Assembly (NCBI RefSeq): GCF_026340975.1
Contig: NZ_JAPEOS010000002.1
Location: 1,857,001-1,921,000 of the forward strand
Length of the DNA: 64,000 bases
Reading direction: 5' to 3'
Source: Streptomyces sp. NBC_01214
GTDB lineage: Bacteria > Actinomycetota > Actinomycetes > Streptomycetales > Streptomycetaceae
Part shown: positions 35,306-44,135 of the stretch, one piece after another
Position numbering within the stretch: position 1 is the stretch's first letter
Layout: each line of letters begins with the position of its first letter
Program-made: the position numbers and the translations under genes
The notes under the pieces: generated by a model
The model's database searches: none
The model's input: only the letters and a program-made list of their open reading frames with translations
Told to the model about the DNA's origin: nothing

Positions 35306-35632
35306 GTGAGCACCTACAACTTCCACGGGAACATCTCCGGCCCCAACAACATCGGGGACAACGGCACCATCAACATCGGGCAGCAGGACACCGCCGCGCA
35401 GACCCTGCGCCTCGCCGCCGAACTCGCCCAGTGGCTGCGGGCGGAAGGGGCCGCGCCGGAGCGGCTCGACGCGGCCCGGGCCCTGCACGGCGAGCTGGAC
35501 CGGGCCGGACAGGAGGGGCGCGCCGCCGAACCGGGCCTGATCCGGCGGTCGCTGGAAACCATCACCCTCGGGCTGGGCGCGGGCAGCACCGGCCTCGCCC
35601 TCGCCCAGGAGATCAGCCGCCTGCTGGGCTGA
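35306..35632 (+). CDS. Small protein with N-terminal Gly/Asn-rich motif
   Basis: A 108-residue protein. It begins with YNFHGNISGPNNIGDNGTIN, closely matching the tail of the preceding membrane protein, followed by a helical LAAELAQWLRAEGAAPERLDAARALHGELDRAG and a hydrophobic, Gly-rich C-terminal helix (ETITLGLGAGSTGLALAQEI). The shared motif looks like a short beta-structure that could zip the two proteins together. GAGGAG precedes the start. Function unknown; convergent with the kinase gene (24 bases apart). Confidence 0.75.
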   Translation: MSTYNFHGNISGPNNIGDNGTINIGQQDTAAQTLRLAAELAQWLRAEGAAPERLDAARALHGELDRAGQEGRAAEPGLIRRSLETITLGLGAGSTGLALAQEISRLLG

Positions 35633-35656
35633 CCTCCGTGCCGCGCACGGGCTGTC

Positions 35657-36988
35657 TCACCGCGCCCGTACGACGGCCCGCGCGCCGCCGAAGTCCAGCT
35701 CCAGCCCCGAACGCAGCGGCACGGTCTGCCCCGGGGCGATCTCCTGCGTGCTGCCGTCCGCGCGGGTACCCGTCCACGCCGACCCGGAACGGTTGGCCAG
35801 CCCGAACTTCCCCGGCCGTTGCGGATGCTCGGTCAACTGCGCCACCAGCGTGCCGTCGCCGTAGTCGTGCCGGGCCGGTTCCGGCGCCAGGTGGTGCGCC
35901 TGCACCCGCGAGGACCGGTGCAGCAGGATGTGGTGCTCGGTGCGCGGCGGGGGCGTGGTCAGCACCAGCCGGGGCGGCAGCACCAGCGCGTTCCCGCAGC
36001 TCCAGCAGGTGCCCGGGGAGGCGGACCGGGGCTCGGTCATGTTCTGCTTCCCGCAGTGGGCGCAGTCCACGACCGCGTCGAGGACCGCTCGGAGCGCGTC
36101 GCGCCACTGCGACTCCCGCACCCGGGCCGCCGGGTCGCACAGGCCCCGCGTGAAGTTCCGGGTGAACAGGGCGCGCAGGGAATCGGGCACCACCGCCCAC
36201 GTGGCCAGTACCGTCGCGTGCTCCACCGGGTCGGGGGCGTTGGAGCGGTCCAGCGGGTCGAAGAGGAACAGCGGGTCCTTCCCGTACAGCTTGCGCTCGG
36301 CGGCCTCGTCGAAACAGCGGATGTCCAACTCCCGCTTGCCCATCAGCGGATGGTGGTTCATCAGCAGCATGAACAGCAGCACGGACAGGGAGTGCAGATC
36401 GCTCTGGGTACCGGGGGAGACCCCGGGCTCGCCGCGCACCAGCTCGGGAGCCATGAACGCCATGGTCCCCGAGATGCCCGTGCTGTCGCCCTCGACCACC
36501 GCGTTGTCGTTGTCGCAGACCAGCACCTCACCGGTGGCGGGGTCGAAGAGCAGGTTCCCCCAGGAGATGTCCCGGTAGGCGATCCCGCGCGAATGCAGCG
36601 CCTGGTACGCCTCGACCGTGTACAGGCAGGCGGTGAGCAGCGCACGGATCGTGGTCCGCAGCTTGCGGCGGAAGAGCAGCGGCAGGCCCTTGAAGCGGTC
36701 CGGGCGGATGTCCATCAGATAGCCGAAGCCGCCCCGCCCGTTGCCCACGAAGTCCCGGGGCCACAGGAAGCGGTCGTCGTCGAAGCCCCGGTCCACCAGC
36801 TGGCGGACGATGTCCTCCTGCTCCGGTGTCGCGCAGGCCGGGTAGTACCACTTGAGGGCCTGGTCGCCGGCCGCGGTGCGCACCCGGTAGACCTCCCCCT
36901 GGCCGCCGGCGCCGAGCAGGTCGGACACCTCCACGCCCAGGCCGCTGTCGGACGTCAGCCGGGTACCGCTGTCGAGCATGCCGCTCAT
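35657..36988 (-). CDS. Divergent protein kinase with zinc ribbon and FHA-like end (TerY-P kinase type)
   Basis: A 443-residue kinase. It has a glycine loop GAGGQGEVY and Lys46, but the catalytic loop is YRDISWGN (Tyr138 for His) and the metal loop is CDND (159-161 in place of DFG). The catalytic Asp140 and Asn are kept, so it may still be active. A zinc ribbon (Cys309, Cys312, Cys328, Cys331) and an FHA-like beta domain (about 370-443) follow. This kinase plus zinc ribbon plus the neighbouring PP2C and vWA proteins is the TerY-P triad arrangement. It is the last gene of the operon; its ATG overlaps the PP2C stop (ATGA). Confidence 0.85.
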   Translation of the reverse strand: MSGMLDSGTRLTSDSGLGVEVSDLLGAGGQGEVYRVRTAAGDQALKWYYPACATPEQEDIVRQLVDRGFDDDRFLWPRDFVGNGRGGFGYLMDIRPDRFKGLPLLFRRKLRTTIRALLTACLYTVEAYQALHSRGIAYRDISWGNLLFDPATGEVLVCDNDNAVVEGDSTGISGTMAFMAPELVRGEPGVSPGTQSDLHSLSVLLFMLLMNHHPLMGKRELDIRCFDEAAERKLYGKDPLFLFDPLDRSNAPDPVEHATVLATWAVVPDSLRALFTRNFTRGLCDPAARVRESQWRDALRAVLDAVVDCAHCGKQNMTEPRSASPGTCWSCGNALVLPPRLVLTTPPPRTEHHILLHRSSRVQAHHLAPEPARHDYGDGTLVAQLTEHPQRPGKFGLANRSGSAWTGTRADGSTQEIAPGQTVPLRSGLELDFGGARAVVRAR

Positions 36989-37926
36989 TCGTCACTCCTG
37001 TACGGGTCTGTCATGTCGGCCGGGTCGGCGGAGCCGGTGCTGCCGGGCGCCGCCCCGCCGGGTTCGGTCAGGGCCGTGGCGGTGTGCCAGGCCGCCACCA
37101 GGGTGGTGTCGTCCCCCGAGTGCCGGGAGGCCTTGGCCAGCCACTCCGGCAGGACGGCCCGGACGCACTCCGGGCCCTCCGCCGACAGCCGCTCGTCCAG
37201 TCCGGCCATGAACTGCCGGAAGCCGCCGTCCGAGGCGAAGCTCTTGGACAGCCCGTCGGTGGAGAGCGACACCAGCCGCGGCGCCCGCGCCGGGGCGGTC
37301 ACCGGCGCCCAGTGCGTGCGGACCCGCAGCCAGGCCTGCGGCGAGCACAGGGACTCCGTCTCGTCGCCCAGATCCGCCTCGTCCGGCGCGAGCGGGACGG
37401 TCACCTGCCCGTCGTCGGTCACCACGGTCAGCTCGCCGTCCCCGAGCTGCCAGGCCGCGAAGACCCGGGGGGTGAGCACGGCGCCGACGAGCGTGCTCCC
37501 GTACAGCACCAGCTTGTCCGTCGGGGACGGGCCGCCCTCGCCGGGCGAGCTGCTGCGTTGCCAGTGCCCGAGCGCCTTCTCCTGCCAGGCGCTGACCAGT
37601 TGGCGGGGCAGCGTGTACTGGGCGTAGTTCATCAGCCAGGCCAGGCTGGGCGGCCGTTGCTCGCCCCGGGGCTCGGCGAGCGCGGCGAACTGCCGGGCCT
37701 GCTGGACGAACAGGTCCACGGCGAAGCGGGACCCGAAATGACTGCGCGCGTGCACCGCCGATCCGTGGCCGTCGGCCACCGCCATGATCAGGGGCCGGGC
37801 GGCGGTGCCGAGCCCCTCCGCGTCGTGGTGGTCCTGGTTGCGCGCCTTGTTCACGCCCTGGACGCTGCCCTGAATCGTGTCCCAGCGCGGCAGCGGTCCC
37901 TGGATCATCCGCACGGGCCCGCTCAC
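36985..37926 (-). CDS. PP2C-family protein phosphatase
   Basis: A 313-residue metal-dependent Ser/Thr phosphatase. Metal-binding Asp residues occur in RNQDHHD, VADGHGS, LSTDGLS and SGDDTTLV. It has no membrane segment. In TerY-P systems it reverses phosphorylation by the neighbouring kinase on the vWA protein or on partners. The start is a GTG overlapping the vWA stop (GTGA), with another GTG three bases upstream, and its end overlaps the kinase start by ATGA. It is therefore translated in step with both. Confidence 0.88.
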   Translation of the reverse strand: MSGPVRMIQGPLPRWDTIQGSVQGVNKARNQDHHDAEGLGTAARPLIMAVADGHGSAVHARSHFGSRFAVDLFVQQARQFAALAEPRGEQRPPSLAWLMNYAQYTLPRQLVSAWQEKALGHWQRSSSPGEGGPSPTDKLVLYGSTLVGAVLTPRVFAAWQLGDGELTVVTDDGQVTVPLAPDEADLGDETESLCSPQAWLRVRTHWAPVTAPARAPRLVSLSTDGLSKSFASDGGFRQFMAGLDERLSAEGPECVRAVLPEWLAKASRHSGDDTTLVAAWHTATALTEPGGAAPGSTGSADPADMTDPYRSDE

Positions 37927-38609
37927 CACACGTCGTCATCGTCGTCGGCGAGCACCGGCGGGGCGTACGGCGGCTGCTTCACGGTCGCGTCCCCGAAGCC
38001 CGCCACCGGTTGGGAGGCCGCCTTCACCGCGGCCGTCGAGGCCCAGCGGATCGCCGCCGCCAGCTGCTTGGGGCTGTTCGCGTCCAGCGGCTGCAGCTCG
38101 GGATTGCCCAGGAACTCCTGGAGCACGTTGCGGTCGGCGTCCGCGCCGATCGCGATGGCCACCCGGACCGCCTTGCGGCCCCACGGGGTCGCGTCCACCG
38201 CCCGCAGCCCCGACTTCCAGTCGTCCGTCGGCACCCCGTCGGAGACCAGCGCCAGCACCGGCTTCAGGGCCCGCTGCGGCATCGGCGGGGTGTCCAGTTC
38301 GCGCGCCGCGAGCTGAAGGGCCTCACCGAGATTGGTCATGCCGTCCACCTGCACGTCCTGCCAGGTGAACTGTTCGACCGGCACCGGGTCCTTGTGGTGC
38401 CAGCGGGCCGTCGTGGAGAACGTCATCGTGCGCAGCAGCAGCTGGGCCGCCGGATTGTCCTGCGCGACGGAGAGCATCTCCGGAACGGCTTCCCTGATCG
38501 CGTAGTTGAGCTGGCCGATCTTCTCGCCCTGCATCGAGTACGAGCAGTCGAGCAGCCAGATGAAATGGACGGGCCGGTTCGCCATCGGCCCGCCGGGGAT
38601 GTCACTCAC
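37923..38609 (-). CDS. vWA-domain protein (TerY type)
   Basis: A 228-residue von Willebrand factor A protein. The MIDAS metal site is complete: DCSYS (Asp21, Ser23, Ser25), a Thr in DGMTNLGEAL and the Asp in LVSDGVPTDD. The C-terminus is acidic (ADDDDDVW). In TerY-P triads the vWA protein is the scaffold modified by kinase and phosphatase. GGAG stands before the GTG start, 12 bases from the stop of the small membrane peptide gene, and its end overlaps the PP2C gene. Confidence 0.9.
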   Translation of the reverse strand: MSDIPGGPMANRPVHFIWLLDCSYSMQGEKIGQLNYAIREAVPEMLSVAQDNPAAQLLLRTMTFSTTARWHHKDPVPVEQFTWQDVQVDGMTNLGEALQLAARELDTPPMPQRALKPVLALVSDGVPTDDWKSGLRAVDATPWGRKAVRVAIAIGADADRNVLQEFLGNPELQPLDANSPKQLAAAIRWASTAAVKAASQPVAGFGDATVKQPPYAPPVLADDDDDVW

Positions 38610-38621
38610 CGCGTGTCTCCT

Positions 38622-38750
38622 TCAACTTCCGGTCCATTGCGGGACGTACCGCACCAACGCCGCCACCGCGGCGGCCGCCGTCATCACGACCGCCGACACG
38701 AACAGGGCCGCCGTCATCCGTCGGCCCCGTGTGATCTGCGGTGTCATCAT
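38622..38750 (-). CDS. 42-residue single-pass membrane peptide
   Basis: A short gene nested between the GTPase and vWA genes. Its ATG overlaps the GTPase stop (ATGATGA) and its stop is 12 bases before the vWA GTG, so spacing is exactly what a real operon gene would have. The peptide has a basic front (TRGRR), a hydrophobic helix of about 21 residues (Ala/Val/Leu) and the tail RYVPQWTGS. It could be an anchor or regulator of the membrane GTPase. No homology can be judged by eye. Confidence 0.7.
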   Translation of the reverse strand: MMTPQITRGRRMTAALFVSAVVMTAAAAVAALVRYVPQWTGS

Positions 38751-40417
38751 GGGGTGTTGCTCCTTTCCTCACCGTGCGCGGCCTGCGGGCCCTGCGCGGC
38801 CTGCGGGTCCTGCGGATCCGGCCCGGTCCGCGCGTCCGGCCGCTCCTCGCGGTCCCGTACGAGCCGTCCGACGCGCAACCCGGTCCGTGACAGCAGCCAG
38901 AGCACCGGCTCCGCCGCCCGCCGCCGTTCGGTGTCCAGGGCGCCCGCCCCGGTCGCGGCGCGGGCGCTGACCACCCAGTACCGGGCCGCCGCGAAGTCGT
39001 GGCCGAGGGCCCGGACCAGCTCGTCCAGCCCGATCCCGGTCAGCCACGCCTCGACCGGCTCGGTCGGTCGCGGCAGCGAGTCCAGCCGGTCCAGTGCGTC
39101 CCGCTTGGTCACCACCGTGGCCACGGGCAGGCGCCCGCGCCGGCCGCCGAGTCCCTGTAGCTCGCCGGTGAACCCCGCGTACGTCTCCACCGGGCCCAGG
39201 TCGGCCGGCCGGGCGGCCTCGGCCCGTTCGGTGTCGCCGGCGTGCAGGGCCCGGCGTACGACGGGCGCGGCGAGCACGTCGGTCACCAGCAGGACCCCGT
39301 CGGCGTGCGCGAGGTAGCCCTGGCCGCGGGTCGTGTCGGCGTCCCGGAGGGACTCGCCCATCGGGTCGTACAGGTAGAGCAGTCGGCGCCGGCGGCCGTG
39401 CCCGACCAGCAGCATCAGGGCGCGCGGCTGCCCGCCCTGGGTCTTGAGGGTCCACCCGGTCCGGTTCAGCTGCTGCCCCAGGGCGTTGGCCTCGCGGAGG
39501 TCGTCGGGAGAGGCGTACTCGAGCGTCAGCCGGGACTCGTGCGACCAGGACCGCAGTCCGTCGAGCATGGCCGCCAGCAGCATCGTCTTCCCGGCGGAAG
39601 TGCCCCCGATCAGCGGCAGGTGCACGACCCGGGTGGTGCCCACGGCCGGCGGCAGGCTCCGGTCGCAGTGCGGGCACCGGGCGGCGAGCCCCCGCCGCCC
39701 GGTCATGAGGGTGTTCGGCAGGGCCTTGCCGCACCGGCAGACGTGCCGCAGGGCACCGAAGGCACCCGGCCGCAGCTCGCGGTGGGCGGCGCCGCAGGCC
39801 GGGCAGAGGTGCACGGCCAGCGGGAACGGCCGGTAGCAGCCGGGGTAGGGGCACTTCATCCGGATGCCCAGGGCCAGCTTCCACAGCCGCTCCGCGACGC
39901 GCCCGGCCAGGGTGGCGGTCAGGGCGGCGAGCGCGACCAGGCCGAGCTCCACCGCGAAGAACAGCGCGACGCCCGCCAGCAGGACCGAGGCGAGCAGCGC
40001 GGACAGCAGCGCGGCCAGTGCCGTGCCGGGAGCCAGCAGGCGCAGCAGCAGCCGGCCGAAGCCGTTGTCCGAGCGTGCGCCGCTCCAGCCGCCCCGGCCG
40101 CGCAGCAGGCGGCGGCGCACCAACTCGCCCAGCCAGTGTCGGGTCAGCAGGAACCAGACGGTCAGGGCCGCGGCCTGTCCGGCGAACCGGGCGTCCAGCC
40201 ACATCTGTCCGGCCCAGTACGCGGGCCGCGCCGGTTCGGGACCGGCGTACGGGGTGATCCGCGGGTCGGTGCCGCCCGGCGGACGCGTCCGGAAGGCGGC
40301 CCAGGCGGCCGACAGGGCCAATGCCAGGAACCGCCACAGCCCGTACCCGAGGCACACGGCGACCGCCATCACCCCGATGAGGGTGGCGAGGACCCGTGCG
40401 ATCAGCTCCGGATCCAC
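38747..40417 (-). CDS. Membrane TRAFAC-type GTPase with double zinc ribbon
   Basis: A 556-residue protein. Residues of about 10-40 and 80-170 hold four or five hydrophobic segments. Two zinc ribbons follow (Cys189, 194, 205, 208 and Cys227, 229, 248, 251), then a GTPase domain with P-loop GGTSAGKT (271-278), the G3-like LYDPMGESL and the G4-like VVTKRDALD. The tail is a Gln/Pro/Ala repeat. The GTG at 40417, just 5 bases after the GAP1 stop, is taken as the start because everything upstream in frame is antisense-like. It fits the paired GTPases found with GAP1 proteins in actinobacterial vWA systems. Confidence 0.82.
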   Translation of the reverse strand: MDPELIARVLATLIGVMAVAVCLGYGLWRFLALALSAAWAAFRTRPPGGTDPRITPYAGPEPARPAYWAGQMWLDARFAGQAAALTVWFLLTRHWLGELVRRRLLRGRGGWSGARSDNGFGRLLLRLLAPGTALAALLSALLASVLLAGVALFFAVELGLVALAALTATLAGRVAERLWKLALGIRMKCPYPGCYRPFPLAVHLCPACGAAHRELRPGAFGALRHVCRCGKALPNTLMTGRRGLAARCPHCDRSLPPAVGTTRVVHLPLIGGTSAGKTMLLAAMLDGLRSWSHESRLTLEYASPDDLREANALGQQLNRTGWTLKTQGGQPRALMLLVGHGRRRRLLYLYDPMGESLRDADTTRGQGYLAHADGVLLVTDVLAAPVVRRALHAGDTERAEAARPADLGPVETYAGFTGELQGLGGRRGRLPVATVVTKRDALDRLDSLPRPTEPVEAWLTGIGLDELVRALGHDFAAARYWVVSARAATGAGALDTERRRAAEPVLWLLSRTGLRVGRLVRDREERPDARTGPDPQDPQAAQGPQAAHGEERSNTP

Positions 40418-40421
40418 CGGA

Positions 40422-42848
40422 TCAGCCCCCGTTCCCACCGGCGCCGGCACCGCCGGAGCGGCGCCCTGCGAAGCGTTCGCGCAGGCGGCCGAAGGCACTC
40501 GGCCGCTGCCAGCCGCGGAACTCGTCGGCCCAGCGCCCGCCCAGTCGGGCCAGTGACTGCTCCACCTCGGCCAGCTCCGTCGCCGCCAGGCTCCGTACGG
40601 CCGGCCGCAGCACCCCGTCGAGCAGGTCCGTGCGGGCCTCCTGCCAAGCAGGGCCGGCCTGCGGCTGGGAGGACCACGCCGTGAAGCAGTCCGCGGCGTA
40701 GCCCGGATCCAGCCGCAGCCGGTCACGCACCGCCGGGGTGCGCGCCGCCGCCCGGTAGGCGGCCAGCAGCTCCGTGTCGTTGCTCTCGACCAGCGCCCGC
40801 AGCTCGCTGTCCGGCCGGTCCCCCGCCAGCAGCCGGGTACACAGGGCCGCGTACGCGCTCTCCCGCGGGCCCGGCTCCGGATCCAGCGACCGCAGGTCCA
40901 GCACCTGGCGGACCCAGCCTCCGCCCGCCGAGCCCGACCGCAGGTTCCGGGCCAGCTCCAGCAACAGCAGCGACGGCCGCAGCCGGGCCGGGATCTCCTC
41001 CTGGAACTGCCCGAGGAGCTCCGGAGCCAGCTCCGCGGCCTCGGTGTCCCCGGCCGGGGCCCGCACGGCCGCCCGTACGAGCAGTTCCCAGGTCCCGGCC
41101 TCCCGGTGGACCTTCGCCCCGGTAGCCATCAGCACCAGCCCGGCCTCGCCCGCCCCCGGCGGGTCCCCGTCCCACACCAGCCGCATCGCGGTCCGCAGCA
41201 CCAGCGGCTCCGCGTACAGCGAGACGCCCGAGCGGGTCAGCAGGGCGTTCAGGGAGCCGACCCGGTCCGGGGCGGGCCCGGCCACCGCGGCCTCGGCGCA
41301 CATCCGCAGGTGCGGCCGCGCGTCGGCCGCGGTCAGCCGCAGTCCGGTCCGCTCGAACAGCCGCCGTCCGGCCGCCGGATCGCCCGCGGTGAACGAGTCC
41401 AGCCGGTCGAGCACGAGGGCGCGCAGCCCGGGCAGTTCGGTCAGCGCGGCCCGCACGTCCGCCCCGTACACCCGCTCCGGATCGGTGAGCAGCGCGAGCG
41501 CCAACTGCCGGGCCGTACCGGGCAGCAGGTCGCCCACGTCCACCCCGAGCACCGAGGCCACCCGCAACAGCCCGGCGGAATGAGCCGGTTCGGTCGCGGG
41601 GTCACCCAGCGCCGCGCGCAGGCCCGGTTCCAGCTCCGCCGCCAGCCGCCCGCGGACGGCCGCGCCGAGGGCGCCCGCGGTGGGCAGGGCCGCGGGCGGC
41701 GCGCCGGTCCGTACCGCCTCGGTCAGGGTCAGGGCCACCAGCGGCTCGCACACCGCGGGCGGGGCCCAGCCGTCCAGGGCCGCGAGCAGCCGCCCGGCCG
41801 CGGCGACCTCCGCCGGGTCCCGGTCCCCGGCCGGGCGGCCCAGCGCCAGGGCCAGCGCGTGCAGCCGTACGTCCTCCAGGGCGTCCCGGTGCCCGGCGGC
41901 CCAGTCGGCGGCCGCGGTCCGGCCGGGGGAGGGCAGGGCGATGCCCGAGGCCAGGGCGAGCGCGGCCAGCGGGCCCGCGTCGTAGGGCCCGGCGGCCAGC
42001 CGCCGCACCTCGGCGACCAGGTCCTGGCGCTGCGCCTGCCAGATGCGGGCGGCGGTATCGGCCCACACGTCCGGCTCCCCGGCGGCGGGGGCGGCGTCGC
42101 GCGCGGCGTCGTAGACCCGGTAGCGGTGTTCCTGCCCGGCGAGGCCGAGCCCGTCCTCGGGCACCACCCCGATGATCTGCTGCCGGGCGAGCTGCGGCCG
42201 CCGGGTGTAGGTGGTGAAGGTGAGCCACTGCCCCCGCTGGTGCGGCAGCACACTGCACGCGAGCATGATCCAGCGGGCGACGGCCTCGCTGTCGGCCTCC
42301 ACGAGCACGATCTGCGGGGCGTCCGGGTCCTCGCCGAGCCGGCGCACATCGGCGAAGAAGGCGGCCAGCCACGGCCCGCGGGCGGCGACGAAGGCGGCCA
42401 GCGCGGCCCGGTCGAGGCGGCCCGGAGCGGGCACCGCGGCCAGCGCGGGAGCGCCGGCCTCCGGGGTCGCGGCGGCCCACTGCGGCGAGCCCCAGGCGGT
42501 GATGGGCAGCTCGCCCACGGTCGGACCGGAACCGGCGGGCTGCGGCAGGTGCACCGCGTGGGCGTGGAAATTGCCCCACCGGCCGCTGTAGTCGGCGCCC
42601 GTGTACACCGAGCGCGCCAGCAGCCGGCTCCCGTCGGCCAGCACGTTCAGGCTGAGCGCCTGCGGGAAGCCGGCCAGCTCCTGCGGTCCCGGGCGCGGCG
42701 GCGCGTCCCGGGGCGGCTCGTAGCCGATCAGCTGCTCCGCCTCGCGCAGCAGGGCGGCCGGCACCCCGGGGCTGACGGCCGTGAACCGGAATCCGGAGCC
42801 GTCGGGACCGGGCGGCGCCGAGGTGTAGTGCAGTTGGGCGAGATTCAT
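40422..42848 (-). CDS. GTPase-associated protein 1 (GAP1-N2/M/C type)
   Basis: An 808-residue protein. The N-terminus LAQLHYTSAPPG, followed by SGRWGNFHAHAVHLP and the block ACSVLPHQRGQWLTFTTYTRRP, matches my recollection of the GAP1-N2 and middle domains of GTPase-associated protein 1. The remaining 500 residues are helical Ala/Leu-rich repeats (GAP1-C-like). Such proteins accompany the paired GTPases in vWA/PP2C/kinase systems and are thought to be their partners or effectors. The ATG overlaps the stop of GTPase 1 (ATGA), which overrules a 1195-residue open frame. Confidence 0.82.
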   Translation of the reverse strand: MNLAQLHYTSAPPGPDGSGFRFTAVSPGVPAALLREAEQLIGYEPPRDAPPRPGPQELAGFPQALSLNVLADGSRLLARSVYTGADYSGRWGNFHAHAVHLPQPAGSGPTVGELPITAWGSPQWAAATPEAGAPALAAVPAPGRLDRAALAAFVAARGPWLAAFFADVRRLGEDPDAPQIVLVEADSEAVARWIMLACSVLPHQRGQWLTFTTYTRRPQLARQQIIGVVPEDGLGLAGQEHRYRVYDAARDAAPAAGEPDVWADTAARIWQAQRQDLVAEVRRLAAGPYDAGPLAALALASGIALPSPGRTAAADWAAGHRDALEDVRLHALALALGRPAGDRDPAEVAAAGRLLAALDGWAPPAVCEPLVALTLTEAVRTGAPPAALPTAGALGAAVRGRLAAELEPGLRAALGDPATEPAHSAGLLRVASVLGVDVGDLLPGTARQLALALLTDPERVYGADVRAALTELPGLRALVLDRLDSFTAGDPAAGRRLFERTGLRLTAADARPHLRMCAEAAVAGPAPDRVGSLNALLTRSGVSLYAEPLVLRTAMRLVWDGDPPGAGEAGLVLMATGAKVHREAGTWELLVRAAVRAPAGDTEAAELAPELLGQFQEEIPARLRPSLLLLELARNLRSGSAGGGWVRQVLDLRSLDPEPGPRESAYAALCTRLLAGDRPDSELRALVESNDTELLAAYRAAARTPAVRDRLRLDPGYAADCFTAWSSQPQAGPAWQEARTDLLDGVLRPAVRSLAATELAEVEQSLARLGGRWADEFRGWQRPSAFGRLRERFAGRRSGGAGAGGNGG

Positions 42849-44134
42849 GAGTTCCCCTCGGAGCCGGTAGGGCCAGCCGGGCCACGGCCACCCGGGCCGG
42901 CGGCGCCACCGGTGCGCGGCAGCAGCCCGCCCAGCCCCAGCAGCCACAGCAGCGGATCCTCCACGCGCAGCGGCCGGGGACCCGACTTCGGGGCGTCGGC
43001 CGGGGCGTGCGCGGGCGGCGGCGAGCCGAGCGCCGAGAGCCCGAACAGCGACAGCTGGGCGAAGTCCCGTTCCAACTGCCGTAGCAGTGCACCCGAGTCC
43101 CAGCCGTCGAGGAGCGAGCGCATCTCCTCGTGCACCGCCCGCCGGTCCTCCTCGTCGAGCGCGCCGGCGCCGTGGTCGGCATTGCGCAGCAGCGGCGAAT
43201 GCGGCTCCAGCAGCGGCGCCAGCGAGTCCGTCTTGGTCACCGCCACCGCCACCGGAGTGGTGACCCGGCCGCGCGAGGATCCCCGGCCGTGCGCCCGCAG
43301 CTGTGCCGCGAGATCGGCGGCGATCTGCTGCGGCGGGGTCTCGATGACCGGCAGCGGCGGCCCGACGTCCATCGGCAGCCGGTCGCGCACCGCCCGCATC
43401 TGCAGCGGGTCCACGAGCAGGATGATCCCGTCGGCGGCGGCCAGGTAGTGGGTGTAGCGGTCCATGGCCTCGGCGTTGGCGAGGTCCTCGCCCGCCGCGT
43501 CGAAGAACACCAGCGCGGTGTGCCGGCTGCCGTCCCCGCGGAGCCGGCGCCGCAGGGGCAGGCTCAGCCGGTACAGCAGCGGGTCGTTGAATCCGAGGGC
43601 CGCCGGTCTGGTGGCCTCCGGCAGCCGCAGCCGGTCGTAGAGGTCCTCGGCCAGCTCGCGGTCCCGGCGCTGGGTCTCGCCGCCCATCGCGGTCACCGAG
43701 GCCCCGTACGCCCGACCCACCCTGCCGCGCAATTCGTTGAGCAGGACGGAGACGTAGGTGCTCTTGCCGGAGGCCTTGGGACCGAGCAGGGCGATGATCC
43801 GGGTGTCCTGGTCGCAGTAGTCGCTCGGGAAGTCGCTGTGGCAGCGCCGGCAGACCCGGACCGGGGTGGACCCGCCGCAGGCGGGGCAGTCCGCGCGCGA
43901 GCCGCCCCCGTTCGGGGTGAGGCGCAGCCCGAGGCCGCGGGGGGAGGTGAAGACCGGGCCGCGCATCTTCAGTGCGGGAGGCACGCTCGGGCCCATGAAG
44001 TCGGCCCATGTGGTGTCGAGTTCGGCGCTACAGGGCTTGGCCCCGCGCACCCCCGTGGCGGACATCTGGCAGCGGTAGGGCAGCCGGGCCGCCGGGGACC
44101 GGTCGAAGCAGTAGGGGCAGACGACGGAGGTCAT
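42845..44134 (-). CDS. TRAFAC-type GTPase 1 with zinc fingers
   Basis: A 429-residue soluble GTPase. The N-terminal zinc-binding part has Cys6, Cys9, Cys22, Cys35 and later Cys83, Cys86, Cys95, Cys98. The GTPase domain has P-loop GPKASGKST (118-126), FFDAAGEDL as Walker B/G3, and AVTKTDSLAPL as G4. The C-terminus is a Gly/Pro-rich tail. It starts one base after the stop of the large repeat protein and overlaps GAP1, so it is expressed together with both. It probably switches between GTP and GDP states to control the GAP1 partner (inference). Confidence 0.85.
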   Translation of the reverse strand: MTSVVCPYCFDRSPAARLPYRCQMSATGVRGAKPCSAELDTTWADFMGPSVPPALKMRGPVFTSPRGLGLRLTPNGGGSRADCPACGGSTPVRVCRRCHSDFPSDYCDQDTRIIALLGPKASGKSTYVSVLLNELRGRVGRAYGASVTAMGGETQRRDRELAEDLYDRLRLPEATRPAALGFNDPLLYRLSLPLRRRLRGDGSRHTALVFFDAAGEDLANAEAMDRYTHYLAAADGIILLVDPLQMRAVRDRLPMDVGPPLPVIETPPQQIAADLAAQLRAHGRGSSRGRVTTPVAVAVTKTDSLAPLLEPHSPLLRNADHGAGALDEEDRRAVHEEMRSLLDGWDSGALLRQLERDFAQLSLFGLSALGSPPPAHAPADAPKSGPRPLRVEDPLLWLLGLGGLLPRTGGAAGPGGRGPAGPTGSEGNS

Positions 44135-44135
44135 G

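Noticed and set aside
40422..44009. A single 1195-residue protein on the minus strand
   Set aside because: The upstream 387 codons are a shadow frame of GTPase 1; an ATGA overlap gives the true GAP1 start at 42848.
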